The notes below the pieces were generated by a model. It saw only the letters and a program-made list of their open reading frames with translations, had not been told where the DNA came from and did no database searches. Both the position numbers and the translations under genes were made by a program. A DNA stretch of 64,000 bases from Marchantia polymorpha subsp. ruderalis (taxonomy: Eukaryota > Streptophyta > Marchantiopsida > Marchantiales > Marchantiaceae). Shown here in pieces: positions 49,961 to 62,400 of the stretch. The stretch lies in NCBI GenBank assembly GCA_037833965.1, contig AP031351.1, positions 29,586,501 to 29,650,500 on the forward strand, written 5' to 3'. How positions within the stretch are numbered: position 1 is the stretch's first letter; each line of letters starts with the position of its first letter.

Positions 49961-52900
49961 GTTGTAAGATCGGTTATTACATATGTGAAGAAGAAGTAAA
50001 ACTAATCAAACTAATAATCACGATTAGATTGTTTATGACTAAATCTAACTAATTAGAACTAAGTTTTACTATGATGTCCATACTTGACAGAATGATTTAG
50101 ATAATTCTAGAAGATTCAAGTAAGCTTTACTTTTTTATTTTCTATTGAAGTCTAGATTCCAAGAAGAGAAGATTGTAAGCCTATTGTTTTTTAGATAGAA
50201 AAAACCTAGTAGATGATTTGTTTTTTTGCAAAGAGAAGCTATTATAATGACATAGAATAGGACAATGGAATGTGTAAGTAATGAATGGTAAGTTAAGTTA
50301 GTGCTATATAGTGAAGACATGGCAGTTAATAGCTGAAAACAATAACAAATAGAAGTCAATTAGGAAACTGAAGGCTATGAGAAGTCAATGAAACTGCCTT
50401 GAAGGAGTCCGTGGATAGACTTTTGTTAGGAAGTCCACAAATGGAGAAAGTTGATACTCCCTATCGGCCGATATGAGTTTGGAGGAAGTCGAACCTCACT
50501 AGCCGAAGAGCAAGGCGCGGAGGAAGAAAGTCCTTCACGGCCGAGGCAAGGCAAATTTCCTGCAAGAAGCCGGTAGCATGACCCAATCTCACAGCTGAGG
50601 AAGGCTGAAGAAACTCCCAAGTGAAAATCTAGACTAGTTGGGATCAATACCTTGCCAATTCTAATCATTTTGCCGTAGGTTTTGTGAAAGTTTTCTAGTT
50701 GATTTTGACCTACCTTTTACAAAGATCTTTTGCAGGGATTGTATACTTTGGCTATCATTTGGAGGATATTCCATTGTCACTTAAGGGTCTACTCTTTCCA
50801 CTTTAGGAAGTAAATGAAGGGGCACTTTGTAGCCTTTACTCCCCAATTTAATTAAACATGGAGAAACAAGTGATAATGCTACACTTTCTCATTTTTAGCC
50901 TAGCTTTATAAGAGATGCAGGCTCAATCAAAGTTTACACAAGGTAAACCTAGCTTTAAAAGGAGAAAAGGGAAAGTACAAAGAGCATTAAAGGAAATGTT
51001 TGAGCCTGGAGAAGTATAAAAGTGACTTGGTGGCAACTATTGAGAAATCAATTGATCTCGTGGATGCTATAGGACTACTAGAAGTAATTATTTGTTGATG
51101 TTGTAGTAAAAGTAACTTGATCAACATTCAATAGCACTTTGAAAGGACTATCAAGGATGAGGAAAGATTTAGCCATCTTGAAAATATGAATACGTATCAT
51201 ATTCATATACTTTTTTCTAAAATCATGTACTTCTTGTGAAATACATAGGGTAGAGAGATGGTAGATCTTCATGTGTGATTACAATATTATTGAGATTTTG
51301 AGTTGAATGAAAGTGTTACTATTCCACACTTGAGAAATTTTATAGAATTCTTTTGCAATATTTGTAAGAAAAAGTTGATCAAAGACCATTGACCAAGAGA
51401 GAAAAAAGATTGGAAATCCATCATTTTGGAGAGTCAAGTTATCAAGTGGAGTTGTCACTTGCATGAACTAGCAAGTGAACCTTGAATCAAAGAGTAAACA
51501 AGTGGCAAGTTACTATATTAATGTGATAGTAAGACAATAGAACAAATGTCTTATCAGTAGTGAGTAGCCAAAGATATCTTTTAGTTTGTAAGTAGTGTTT
51601 TGGCTTTTACTGTTGAATGGATTGACTTTGTGTGGATGACAAGACACTGATAATTATATAGCTAATAGCTTGGAGTGTAAAAGCATTTGTTCTCTAATGA
51701 AAATTTATTACTTTCAATTGTGAAGTAGTTCAAGATATCTTTTTTCATTTCAAGGAGAAGTAGTTAATAGTACAATAGCCAACAACTACTTTTTATCTTA
51801 CTTACTCTTAGACTTTTCTTGTGATACAACCATGAAATATAGATTAGAATGTTGTGAGATTGAGCTGATGTTTGAAAGCATATAGAATCACTAATATGTA
51901 GAATAGTCATTAGTTTTATAGAAGAGACCTACTTTGTACATGCTTTGTATATCAAACATCCATCTATCTACTTGAAGCTTTTTTTGCAAATGTTTAGTTC
52001 AATTGGAAGTTTGATTGATCTAGGTGGGAGATGTAAAACTCTATGGACATCTTGGTGACAACAAGGAGTTAACTCACTTGATTGGAGAAATTGTAGATTG
52101 AGGTGACACCATTCGTAAGTTAGATTTGACTTTCTTCCAACGAAATCAAATAATCTACTGTATGTTTCCAAAAAAATAGTCATAGCATATAAGAGCTTTT
52201 TTTAATCTCAAGTGGCACATTTCTTGTAGAACCAGCTACATAATGAGATGATAGACAATAATTAAATTGTGATTGGTGCTAAATTTTAAGATAAAACTTT
52301 AAAAAAAATTTTGACTAGATGCTAATTTGATTGGTTTGACTAGGTAATGAAAATTTCATTGGTTAGATCAACTCTAAGATTAACATAGTGACAAGTGAAT
52401 ATTTTACAACTTTAAAAGTCTCAAATGCAAAATTGTCACCTTATACTATGGACTGAAAAGCTTCTAGAAAATTTAAATATGTCAATTGCATGTTGTCACG
52501 TAATGAGAATTAGTAAAACATACCTAGACTTATCTTAACAAAAGTAATTTACTCGATAGTAAAAAATTTTTCTATAGTCATTTCTCAAGTAATACAAATA
52601 AGAATATCAAAGAATAGTTTCTTTGAAAAAGAATTCTTCAAGTTTTGAAGAGTTCATTCTGTGACGATTTATTTCATCAATATAAATTTGAATTCCGTCA
52701 TCATTTTTGGAGTATTGATGAGTGATTGTAATTGAGTTATGAGTTTGAATGAGAATGTGTTTAAACAAGCAAATTGAATAAATCTAGTTTTATAGAATCA
52801 TGATGAGCTACCAAAAAGACATCGAAGGTAAATATGAGTGAGAGTCAACTTGGAGGTCACAATGCATGTAACAAAACATCTTTCACAAACTGAAAAACTA

Positions 52901-55104
52901 ACTCTTTAATTATTTCCATCTCCATTTTTTATCTTTGCCTAGTATAAATGTCAAAGTTTTAGTTAAACAAGCAACATTTTTCACAAATCTACAACAAAAA
53001 TTTGTGAATTTTTAAGATTCATTAAATTAAGTTTGATTCTCAAGTGTTGTTCAATTCTTTTAAAAAAATTCTTAGATTCATTTTTTTGTAATTTTATGAT
53101 CCAAGTATTTACTTCTAACTTGTCAAATTCACATTTTGAATTTTAACACATAATATATTTTCTCTCAAAATTTGATATCTTTTGTAAAAGATAACTAAGA
53201 TCATTCTCGGTTTTGTTATTTTTCAATATATTATCTAAAACACAATAATATAACTATCTAAATAGTATAAAAATAATATCGTTTATTAATTTTATAAATG
53301 TAACATATGTATCAGTGAGATCAAAAAACATCATTAGATATTCAAAATAATTATACCTAATAGTAAAAGCAATCTTGTGCATATCTTCATACGTAATTCA
53401 AATCTGGTTGTGATAATCCTTTGGATCCAATATATTGAAATATTTTGTCTAATAAAATTTATAAGACAAATCATCCATAAGAGTTAATGGATTTTTTTTC
53501 ATTATTTGTTTGTTCAATTCTCAACCCTTGATTATTAATTCAAAAAATTAATAATCAAGTCCATGAAAAAAAAATATTGTTTAATTCTTATGAATAATTT
53601 GTTAGATAATATGTTTATAAATTTTTCAAGTCATAAATATTTATTGTTTAATATTTGACTCTACTATGTGAATATGATTTGATTCTTGTTGAACATGAAT
53701 ATCTAATATTGAAATTTCAATTTTCATTTCATTTTTATATTCTATGATTTGTATGGAATTTTATTATCATTTTTTTTAACTCTTTCATCTCATTCAAATC
53801 AATATTTAATACTTTATTCATATTTAATAATGTGGATAATTTTCTTCATTTATTCTAATATAAAATAAATGTAATTACTATCAAATCTTTCTCCACATTG
53901 CATTGTCTGCCCATTCTATTCTCTGAAATCCAACGAGCTCTCGTTCATATCGGCCTCGTGCTAGATCTGCTCGTCTCCAGACACTAGAGAACAATTGTCT
54001 TCTGCGGCAGTTTCCTGATTCGGCGTTTCGAACTCCAATGACAACCCCAAGGATCCATGCGCACAACCTTCGCATATCGACTTGTAGAAGACTTCTGCTA
54101 TGGCTGCTTGCAGGTGCGGACGACTTCAAACGGTGACTTCGTCATCCACCGATCTAGTCTTGGGAGGAAAATATGAGTATGCATATTTAAGATTCAGGAT
54201 CTTAGACTTCCCAAGCAAGTTATGGTTATGTGAATTTCAACCTATCAAAATTTCTTCTGCTCCAGCTCTAGATTTTTAAAGAGGCAAACTCCACTGTTTA
54301 AATTGATACGAACTCTATACAGTCTCGAGCTCTTTTCATCGCACTGCTGGATGTACCAAGAGCGAATCAAATGCACGGCGCCAAATCCTCTTTGTTGCTG
54401 AAGCTGCCGCAGTCAGTGCCTTGCTTGCTCGAGTTAATTCTAAAGTTTATAAGTTTTATGGGAAGCAAGTTGTTATGGCGGAAAACTGAAAGGCTGTGCC
54501 GATTACAAACCTTCAGCTCACGTGCTTTGGCCAGGAGATGGTAGTGGTGGTTGTAATACCTTGTCATGATCTTTGTATCTTTAAGAACTGCTCCACAAGA
54601 TTCAAGTGTCACCATAATATACAGAATGATGCCACGGATGTATCAACCAGAGTCCAATCTGTCTTTAAAGAAAAGATCATATTACTAGGAGGAGGTTGAG
54701 CAGGCAGTGCAGCCTACACTATCAGCGACTTACTACCCTGTTGGTTGTGCACTCTGGTCACTGTGAGAGTGTGAACTGAGGGAAAAGCAAGAAGTAAGTT
54801 CCAGTGGGATTGAACCACTGACTGCCTCTGTCACTATTTTAATCACATTAGGCGAACTTCAGAAAAACTGAAGTTGGAATTGTGAAGATGGAATATACGA
54901 TACACACAGTGCTCTGCTCTGAACTGAATCTTTGCAAGAGCTTCTGAATTTTATCGACTTGTCCATCACCACCAGCATTACCGATTTCTTTCAAAGCTCG
55001 ATCACTTACTTCGCTTCGACGAAGTAAGACAGGCCCAAGCTTTCAAGGTACCGATTACTACTAATCCACACGTATTGTACACATCAAACTAAACCCTTGT
55101 ACCC
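49961..55104. other. AT-rich repeat region, no recognised gene
   Basis: Mostly decayed repeat DNA to about 53880. A GC-richer island at 50380-50720 has short frames without a known domain. 53881-55104 has balanced composition with minus-strand frames of 82 codons (53881-54129 and 54367-54615), neither recognised. The 3' UTR of the AIG2-like gene should lie just below 55105. Confidence 0.5.
52675..52830 (+). repeat. Dispersed repeat, copy 2
   Basis: Same-orientation diverged copy of 31405-31570. Both sit in AT-rich DNA beside other decayed repeats. Confidence 0.6.
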
Positions 55105-56758
55105 TCATGGTTCTATTACACGGCCGTCTCCATTTGTATGTCTGGTTAAGAACTCCTGCAGATTGTTCGTCCTCCATGTCTACGGATACGGAAACGAAAG
55201 CTGTCAGTTCCTCGAAGCAGAAGGAAAGTCCAGTGTCGAGCAGTAGGACCAGTCAATATTACTTTCATCTCTCGTCCGTTTCCAAATCTTACTGGACCAT
55301 ATAATGAATGGATAAATGCAACAACCTCTTTCGAATTTAGCAAGACAGAGAAGGCAAGACTGTTCTACTCTTCAGGCAGAAAGCTACACCAGCAAACCCG
55401 ATCCAGCTGCAGATCTGCTCACGTGCAGAAACAAAGGCCTTCGATCTCTTTACCATCATGTCGAAATGAAAGGTCTGAGAAGAAGAGGAAAAGCGAGGAA
55501 TGTACCTCATAATCCCAATCCCCGTAGAGACTTTTATCCTCGGCGTCGGCCCACACGTACAGGTACGCTTGCACAGGTACTGCGATAGAAATGTTCAAAT
55601 CGTCCGTGACTTTGTCCTGCAGAACGAATACAACTGATCACTGTGAAATACTGTGACCTTTTAATTCTTTACACTACTAGTTTCCTACTGTTATCAAAGT
55701 CAAATCGATGATCTAATCACATGAAAAGTAAGGGTTCATTACTCTCCTCCAGTTGATTGTTATGGTACCCTCTCAGATTCAAGTCTATTCACAGAAGGCA
55801 ATTTGTGTGCGCTTCTTGCCTGGACGGTGGTCTCGACCAAGTGTCTCGTATACTCGAAATCCTCGAACTCGTCGAGCAACTTAAGTTCTTCGTGAGTTAA
55901 GTCGAAGAGTACCTGCTCATCAGGTGGACAATGTCCATGTCAGTTAGTCACAAAGCTTGTGTTCTGGTCCTGAACATGCTGATAGGCATGAACACATTTT
56001 AACGCAGCCAGTTATCAGATGCAACACTCGAAGATGTGACCTCCTTCCGACTCACTAAGAATGGAACTAATTACGCAAGAGGACGAGCTGGTCTGGCTAA
56101 CCTTGCCTGTAACGTTGCCGCCAGCGAGAGGAAGAACTGCTGGATAGAGACGGTTCCGTATGCTGTACCGATGACTGCCAGAAAGAAATGAAACGGAGAT
56201 TAGAAACCTGCAAAGATTTGCGAGGACTCGTTACGAAATGCGTGGAGAGGGATTTCTGTTCGCTTTGCACTTTTGAGGAGGGACATTTCATTAAATTGGT
56301 TCAGACGAGAAGAACGCCTAAAGTGTTCGAGTCGAGAGACTAGCGCCAAGATAATCGCCACAATGCAATTAGGGTCACAAGGTCGTTCCGAAAGCTTTTG
56401 CTTACTGGAGTTTCCCAGTCCAGATGAATCTCATTCCCATCTGTATCAAACATCTACAGCTCGAATTAATTCACTGAAAGGCACCGAATCAAGCTTGTTT
56501 TCAGCTCGATCGCTTCTTCGGTTGCGCATGTTTAATTACCTGATTGGTGTGATTAATCCCACAGTACATAATCCCTAAACAGATACTGCAGACCGTGCCG
56601 TGAATAGCACTGAAAGGTGAGGTAACTTACAAATTAGCAACAACAGCTGTAGCTTGGGGAGGGACGCGATGTATTATTGCTGCCAGAACCTCCGGTGCCA
56701 TTAAGGAGCCATAGACAAAGACGTTCCGCACAGCTGCTGCTGCTGCTGCTCCGGCCAT
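55105..56758 (-). CDS. AIG2-like protein (gamma-glutamylcyclotransferase fold)
   Basis: Five exons: 56631-56758, 56102-56174, 55820-55912, 55506-55616 and 55105-55179. They sum to 480 bp (159 residues), close to the usual family size. The start is the ATG of MAGAAAAAAVRN. An upstream open extension is not needed by the family. The substrate-loop motif VYGSLM follows a poly-Ala run made of GCN repeats. HRYSIRNRLYPAVLP, the acid-rich LLDEFEDFEYTR (candidate catalytic Glu84) and YVWADAEDKSLYGDWDYE match plant AIG2-like proteins. Those are putative cyclotransferases first noted as avirulence-induced genes. Intron 3 starts with GC (CAG|GCAAGA), a known minor donor, and the frame only closes if it is used. 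The last exon (TWRTNNLQEFL...) is short and less certain. Confidence 0.88.
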
Positions 56759-57351
56759 TCTTACTTCGCTCGACCAATTCCTTCCTCCCCTTCCCCCTTC
56801 CTTGCTTGTGATACGACACTCGCTGGGCACGAGGGTGAAAGTCTAGCTTCACACCATTCTACTGTCAGCGAATTCAATCCATGTACCACCGACCTGGAAG
56901 CTTGGCTATCCTCTCGATGCTTTAAGCGATTTCTGCCCTCAGGTTAGTGAGTACTTTATGGATATCGAGAAGGAATCTTCGCTCTTGCTTGCGTCGGTTC
57001 AAAATGCGGGCAGTCAATTTCACAATTCACTGTCATGAGAAAGCAAGCGAGCAATTTCGCTACAGCAGACGAGATGCCCTAAAGAGAGATCGATCGTTAG
57101 CGCCACTGTCAGCTAGCGACCGATTGACGTTATCACGACCTCCGGCTCTAACTGTTGACCTGCTGGCTCTGTCTTGTCTGTGAGAGAAAGTTGAGAACCA
57201 TCCATCTCAAATTCAACACTGAGACTGAATGCTCATCCATCCTCTGTAATTGCATTACTTCATGCTTTCACTCCCACTCTCAGGGCCACTGTTGGTCATG
57301 CTGGACGTGCGGTCGGTGTTCCGTTTCTTTACGTGTGGAGGTTTTCTTGGA
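56759..57351. promoter_or_regulatory. Upstream region of the AIG2-like gene
   Basis: Presumed promoter and 5' UTR of the minus-strand AIG2-like gene, with a GGGAAGGGGGAAGG-type purine run in the transcript sense near 56785. No further gene seen. Confidence 0.4.
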
Positions 57352-58298
57352 CTAGTTTTCAAGCAGTTGTTCGAAGAACTTCAAGAATCGCCCAGCCAGT
57401 ATACGGGAAGGCATAGTGTCCCCTCGAGGACCTGTGACATCGAGGGCGCCATTACACTCAGGGCAGTATATCTTCGACCCCCCAGATATCAGCAGGATTT
57501 TGTTGTCACAAGGTCTCAGATAATATGTGTTCTCTGAGGACCGCAGACGTCAAATCATGGGCTTTGATCGAGAGCTTGTCGAGTTCTCATTTTCAACGAT
57601 TGGAAAAACTCGTTATTCCGATTAGATTTGAAGCACCCGGTGAGTGCAGTGACTATCTGATCGATCAGACCACGTGAATATAAGATAATGAAGGCCGATT
57701 GCTAACAGCTTAACTCGATGGACACTGCATACTGCTGACCTGTCCATACACCGGGAGAGATTACGTATCCTGAAGTTCTGTGCAGAGAGCAAATGCTAGT
57801 TGGAGAGACATTAATTACATCCAGTAAACCGCTATGAGGCAATGCACCCTTTTGCAAATGTGCAGCCATTTTACAAGTTTGTGGAGCGTGAGAAGGTGAG
57901 GACTGACACAGGAGCTTCTCCGTCCAGACGACTAATCGGCGTACTGATTAATGCTGAAGACAAGAAGGGAGAAGACGTTCTGTTCATTAAAATTCTCGTT
58001 GATAAGTTAGTGAAAGTGAATGACAAAGATGTATTGAATTTACGGAGAGATGTAATACATACCAACCTGTGAACTTAGCAAAGATGCAGTGTCAAAATCT
58101 TCATGACTCATTTCTGTTACTTAGGACTACTGTATCTACATTCATTCATGATCAATACTAATCTCTGCGTCCATGTCACAAGACTCACGTTCCAACCTCA
58201 AAAACGGCTGTCTTTGAGAGGGTCACAGTAGCTGTGATATTCAAGTCGATGTCCTCACGTGCAGTACAGGCGAAATGATCAATTTCATCCGTCATCAT
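57352..58298 (-). CDS. Possible small protein with CPEC motif, function unknown
   Basis: Three exons with GT-AG borders and matching phases: 58189-58298, 57740-57777 (38 bp) and 57352-57533. They sum to 330 bp (109 residues). It starts ATG-ATG (MMTDEIDHFAC), continues with DLNITATVTLSKTAVFEVG and ISPGVWTENTYYLRPCDNK, then a CxxC in KIYCPECNG, and ends FLKFFEQLLEN. I recognise no family. Cys in LRPC plus CPEC could bind zinc, but this is a guess. An alternative last exon (57555-57652) also gives an open end. More exons could lie upstream: 58320-58480 has a Cys-rich open stretch (GSKGATYLRQWCGSW). The call rests on phase consistency alone. Confidence 0.4.
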
Positions 58299-59419
58299 TC
58301 ATGAGCAGCTTACTTACGCCGACCCAGCTTCCGCACCACTGTCGCAAGTAAGTTGCGCCTTTACTTCCGAACACTTTATCACAGCAACCTCGTGACAAGC
58401 CTGTGCCAGGGGATGACTTGCACTCCGAGGTAGTTGAGCTCCGTACAGGCTGAACACCCTCCAGTCCGCAAACCAAACGTGAGTTTTCAACTCACGTGTT
58501 CAGTTCTCATGTGTGTCGTGTGACTTCATCCCTAGAATTCTTCAATATGATGATAGACCGGGAACGTGTTTAAATTTCATTGGATGTAGTTTCCTGCGGT
58601 TTAGGTACGAATGTGGTTTCTATATTATCTTCGGACAAATGCTGGGTGACCACATACAAGCAACTTCACTTCAATCCCAGGAAACATCAAGCCCACACTG
58701 ACACAAATATGCCACAAAACAACAACGAAATCCGCGATTCCGTAGCCGCCTCAACACCCTTATTCACAAAAATCGAGATTGGCTACTGGCGGAAAGGCCA
58801 AGGAGTTTGTCATCTTTGACCGATGAGATTTTGGTCGGGTGTACCGGGCATGCAAGACACGCTCTCAAGAACATGAGGCGATGACGGTTTACTGCGTCTG
58901 CCTCCTAAACCTTCCTATCGTCATGTGACCACTGCCTTATGACCTGACGAAGCGGAAAGCCACATTGGTGGCGGAATTGGCGAGACAAAGAAGGTGATAC
59001 GCTGCAGACTCGAATGCGCGTCAGTAAGTAAGACTGGACTACGTTGTGACAAGGACCTCCGCTTCCACTAAGATGTACAGACGAAAACCTGTGATGGGTA
59101 GAATCACAGGACCCTAAACTCTAACTGAAAGGACAACAAAACTGGCTCATTGGAGGACTTGCTCTGTGTCTGGTTCGTACATTTGTCAACTCTCTCTTGC
59201 AACAAAACCTCAATACGGTATTCTACAATCTTTGAAAACTTCCTCTCATCCTCCAGCTGAAGCAACTGAACAAAAGGTTGAAGACAATGATAAATCGCAC
59301 GCCGCTCCATAACCATGAAGCAAACGCCTGTCCTAAATATCTATAATTACAGTTGAGGAAGCACAATCAATCATTTGAATGAGGCTTTATTCTCGACTAT
59401 TCTCTAGGCATGATATCCA
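58299..59419. other. Intergenic or unresolved exons
   Basis: Balanced composition. Minus-strand open stretches at 58285-58476 and 59104-59316 (LQPFVQLLQLEDERKFSKIVEYR, helical and charged) could be exons of an unrecognised gene, but I could not join them in frame. The 3' UTR of the next gene lies near 59400. Confidence 0.35.
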
Positions 59420-62400
59420 TCACTGGGGATTCCATTGTTGGCCCTTCTTTCTGGGTCGTCTTTGTCCCAGTCGTGGAAAAAGTAGCTGATCAAGAAATTT
59501 CTCAGCCGAATCTTCACATGTTGCCTACACAAACAAGGAAACCATGACATTCATACAATCATCACCCACCGAAAGTAATCTGTGATGCTAAACATTTAGT
59601 AAGAGAATAAGCCTAATGTACAACTCTGTTAGCCTTTTACTTAGACCACAACCGATAGAAACCTCGAGACTTTCATTAAGCTATGCCCGAACGGAAAAAA
59701 TGAGCTTTTCAATGATAATTTGCTTGGACCATTTAATACAACACGTTATGACGAGTAAAGGAAAAGTCGAAAGTTTTACGAGTAGGAAGAGGATGAACGG
59801 AAGTTCTTTTCACATACCCGCCGGCTGAACGGTACTCGTATCGTCTGTACTTCAATTCCACACTGAACTCGGAGGTCTACCCCAAGACAGTCAATGCCGA
59901 CAAGCGATACTTCCTGTTTAAAAGTTGAAGACAAACAAAATCCTCAATACGGATGTGCTTCAAACTAAAAAGACAAAGTAACAACGTAAACTAATTTGCA
60001 CTTCTCACGAGCATCAATGACAAATTTTTTTACAAATAGACAACTTTGCGATCGACTTCGGCTCAATGGATCTCACCTCGGCTTCAAGACCTTTACATCG
60101 CAGGACCAGTGCCTTCAGCGCCGTTTCTACCTTGCTCCCACCAGAATTTATTTTCTCCATGATGGCTGTAGAAAAATGTGCCAGGACATCTGGTTCGGCA
60201 AAGGCGAAATCACGAACTTCGATGTTTGACTACAAAGAGACGACGTTTGTGTCAGTCGGACAATCTCAAAGTCATCGAGACCGACTCTTCATGCAGAATA
60301 AGGGACAGACTCGAAGTGATTGTCCAGTAAATACCTGGCCACCAGTACCCCGGTCCAGCCGAATGCTGAGAATTTCCAGCTTGTAGAAGGTTGTTCCTCC
60401 GCCTGGTGACTTGGTCCTCTCTGACCACTCCCCCACAATGGCATCACCTTCAATGGTAGTGCCAGGTGGCAAAACAATTTCTGTGGAATACTCTACTTCC
60501 AAATTTTCATCCAACACTTCAGAACTCTCAAATATTGAACCTAATTGCTTGTTTTTATCCTTATTTGCAGGAGGTTCCCACGAAATTATAGCTCCCTCTT
60601 GACTCTCAAGTCCTTCCCTATTGACATCCTTACGCGCACCTAAGTTCTCTGCTGGATTGCCAGCACTATTCCCAACCTCAATCAAAGGTCCGTCATTCAT
60701 TGACCTCTCAGCACCATCCGTCACAATATTCTGCCACACGTTTTCAGCAAGAACAAGAGGATCAGTCCTTTTCTTAAGATCCCCGGAAGTGGAAAGTTTG
60801 GCACTACCATTTAAGGACTTGCCAAAGATTATCCCATTATGTGTGCCTTCCGTCCCTCCAGCCTTTAATCTGTTCGTTCTCCCACCATCCTGGCGACCAC
60901 TTCGAGCAGCTTGTGAACTCGTTGACCCTACATCGTCACCTTCGTGATTTTGTCCTTCATCTCCTCCGTCCACCTCAGTATCATCATCGTCCCCGCTTTC
61001 ATCCCCATCGTCATCACTGTCATCATCAGCCATGAGAAATCGATCATACCATATTCCTTGTACATATGGTTCTTCATCCTCGGTGACAGGACGAGCAACA
61101 CCAGTGATGGTGAGGCGCCTTGCAGGCTTGCCTAGATCCGATGCGTAATCAGCGGTAACAGCCTGTGAACGCCACGAGCCAGAAGATCAGAGGAAACGAT
61201 AAAGACCTCCATGACGTCCACCTTATGCCAAACGTCGAACGAGGAGAAAAGGAAACATGCCAATCAGGAAAGTTGGCGATGGTGCCCATACCTCAGAGAC
61301 TTTGTAAGCAAACTCCATAGGATGAACTTCATCCAGAGTTTGGTAACCACCCCAGCCACCTAAAGAGCTGAAAGACTCTTCAGGCGTCGAGTCTTCAATC
61401 ATAGCCTCTATATCCTCCACGGCCTCCCAGAACTGCAACACACCAACCTCGTCAGGGCACAACAAACTATAGGTCCATGAAGACTACGTTGGACATGAAG
61501 ATGGGTGAATCAGGAAAGCCTCGAAACAAAGCCCAAGTTTGCTCCTACAAACTACAACAGATACTAAAATCTTTCGCAGAGTCTCAAGACTTCAAACGAC
61601 TGGGCTCAGTTTGCGTGCTTACAATCTCGATGTCTTCACTATCGAGTTCAATAGACTCGTCGTCTGAGTCACTGTCGTCATCGTCCTCTCCACCTAAAAC
61701 TCCTTCAATTAACTCAGAAAAATGTAGACCATCCACATTACCATATCCAATCAAAACCTGCATTCATACCATCGAGCGAAGAGTAAGAGGAATTTCTACA
61801 ACTCCAGACGCTTGCAGGAGGTAAGCAAAGCAACCCCCGCAAACGTACTGTCGCACTGCAACACTTCAAGACCAATCAACAAGTGAACAAAATCAATATG
61901 GACGACAATATATCACTGTACCGTGTATACTTGTTCCGAAGAAAGGTTGTGCAAAAACTCATTTTCGTCTTCTACCTCGAAGTAGAAATCTGAAGGAAAT
62001 CAAACAGCTTCTGTCAGTTGACGATGGAGACATCTTCATCCATAAAACGATTTCGTTTTCGAGCGCAACCTACACCGACATGATGGAAAACTGATAGAAA
62101 TTTAGATTGGAAGAGGACATACACACCTCCTTGATCATCTATTAAGAATTGCACTTCTGTTCCAAACACGGCATCTTCATCCGAAACAACTGAAGAGAAA
62201 ACGACTGCACTCCAATTTACCTGCAGGCGCACCACGAGTCGACTGGAACCATGTAAGACCTTCTCGCCTCAACGAACATGAATCACTGGCAGGCTGGAAC
62301 ATATACAACTGCTTTCTACCTTTCTATATTCAACATGCAGCACGTATAATCTACCTCCATGAGCATGTCAGTTCAACCCACTCACCTCTGAAATAGTCCG

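Noticed and set aside
54790..54860. tRNA-like T-arm (GGTTCAATCCC, minus strand) with complementary AAGTTC/GAACTT ends
   Set aside because: Total length is about 64 nt with no proper D-arm or anticodon arm. Best seen as chance or a remote tRNA-derived fragment.
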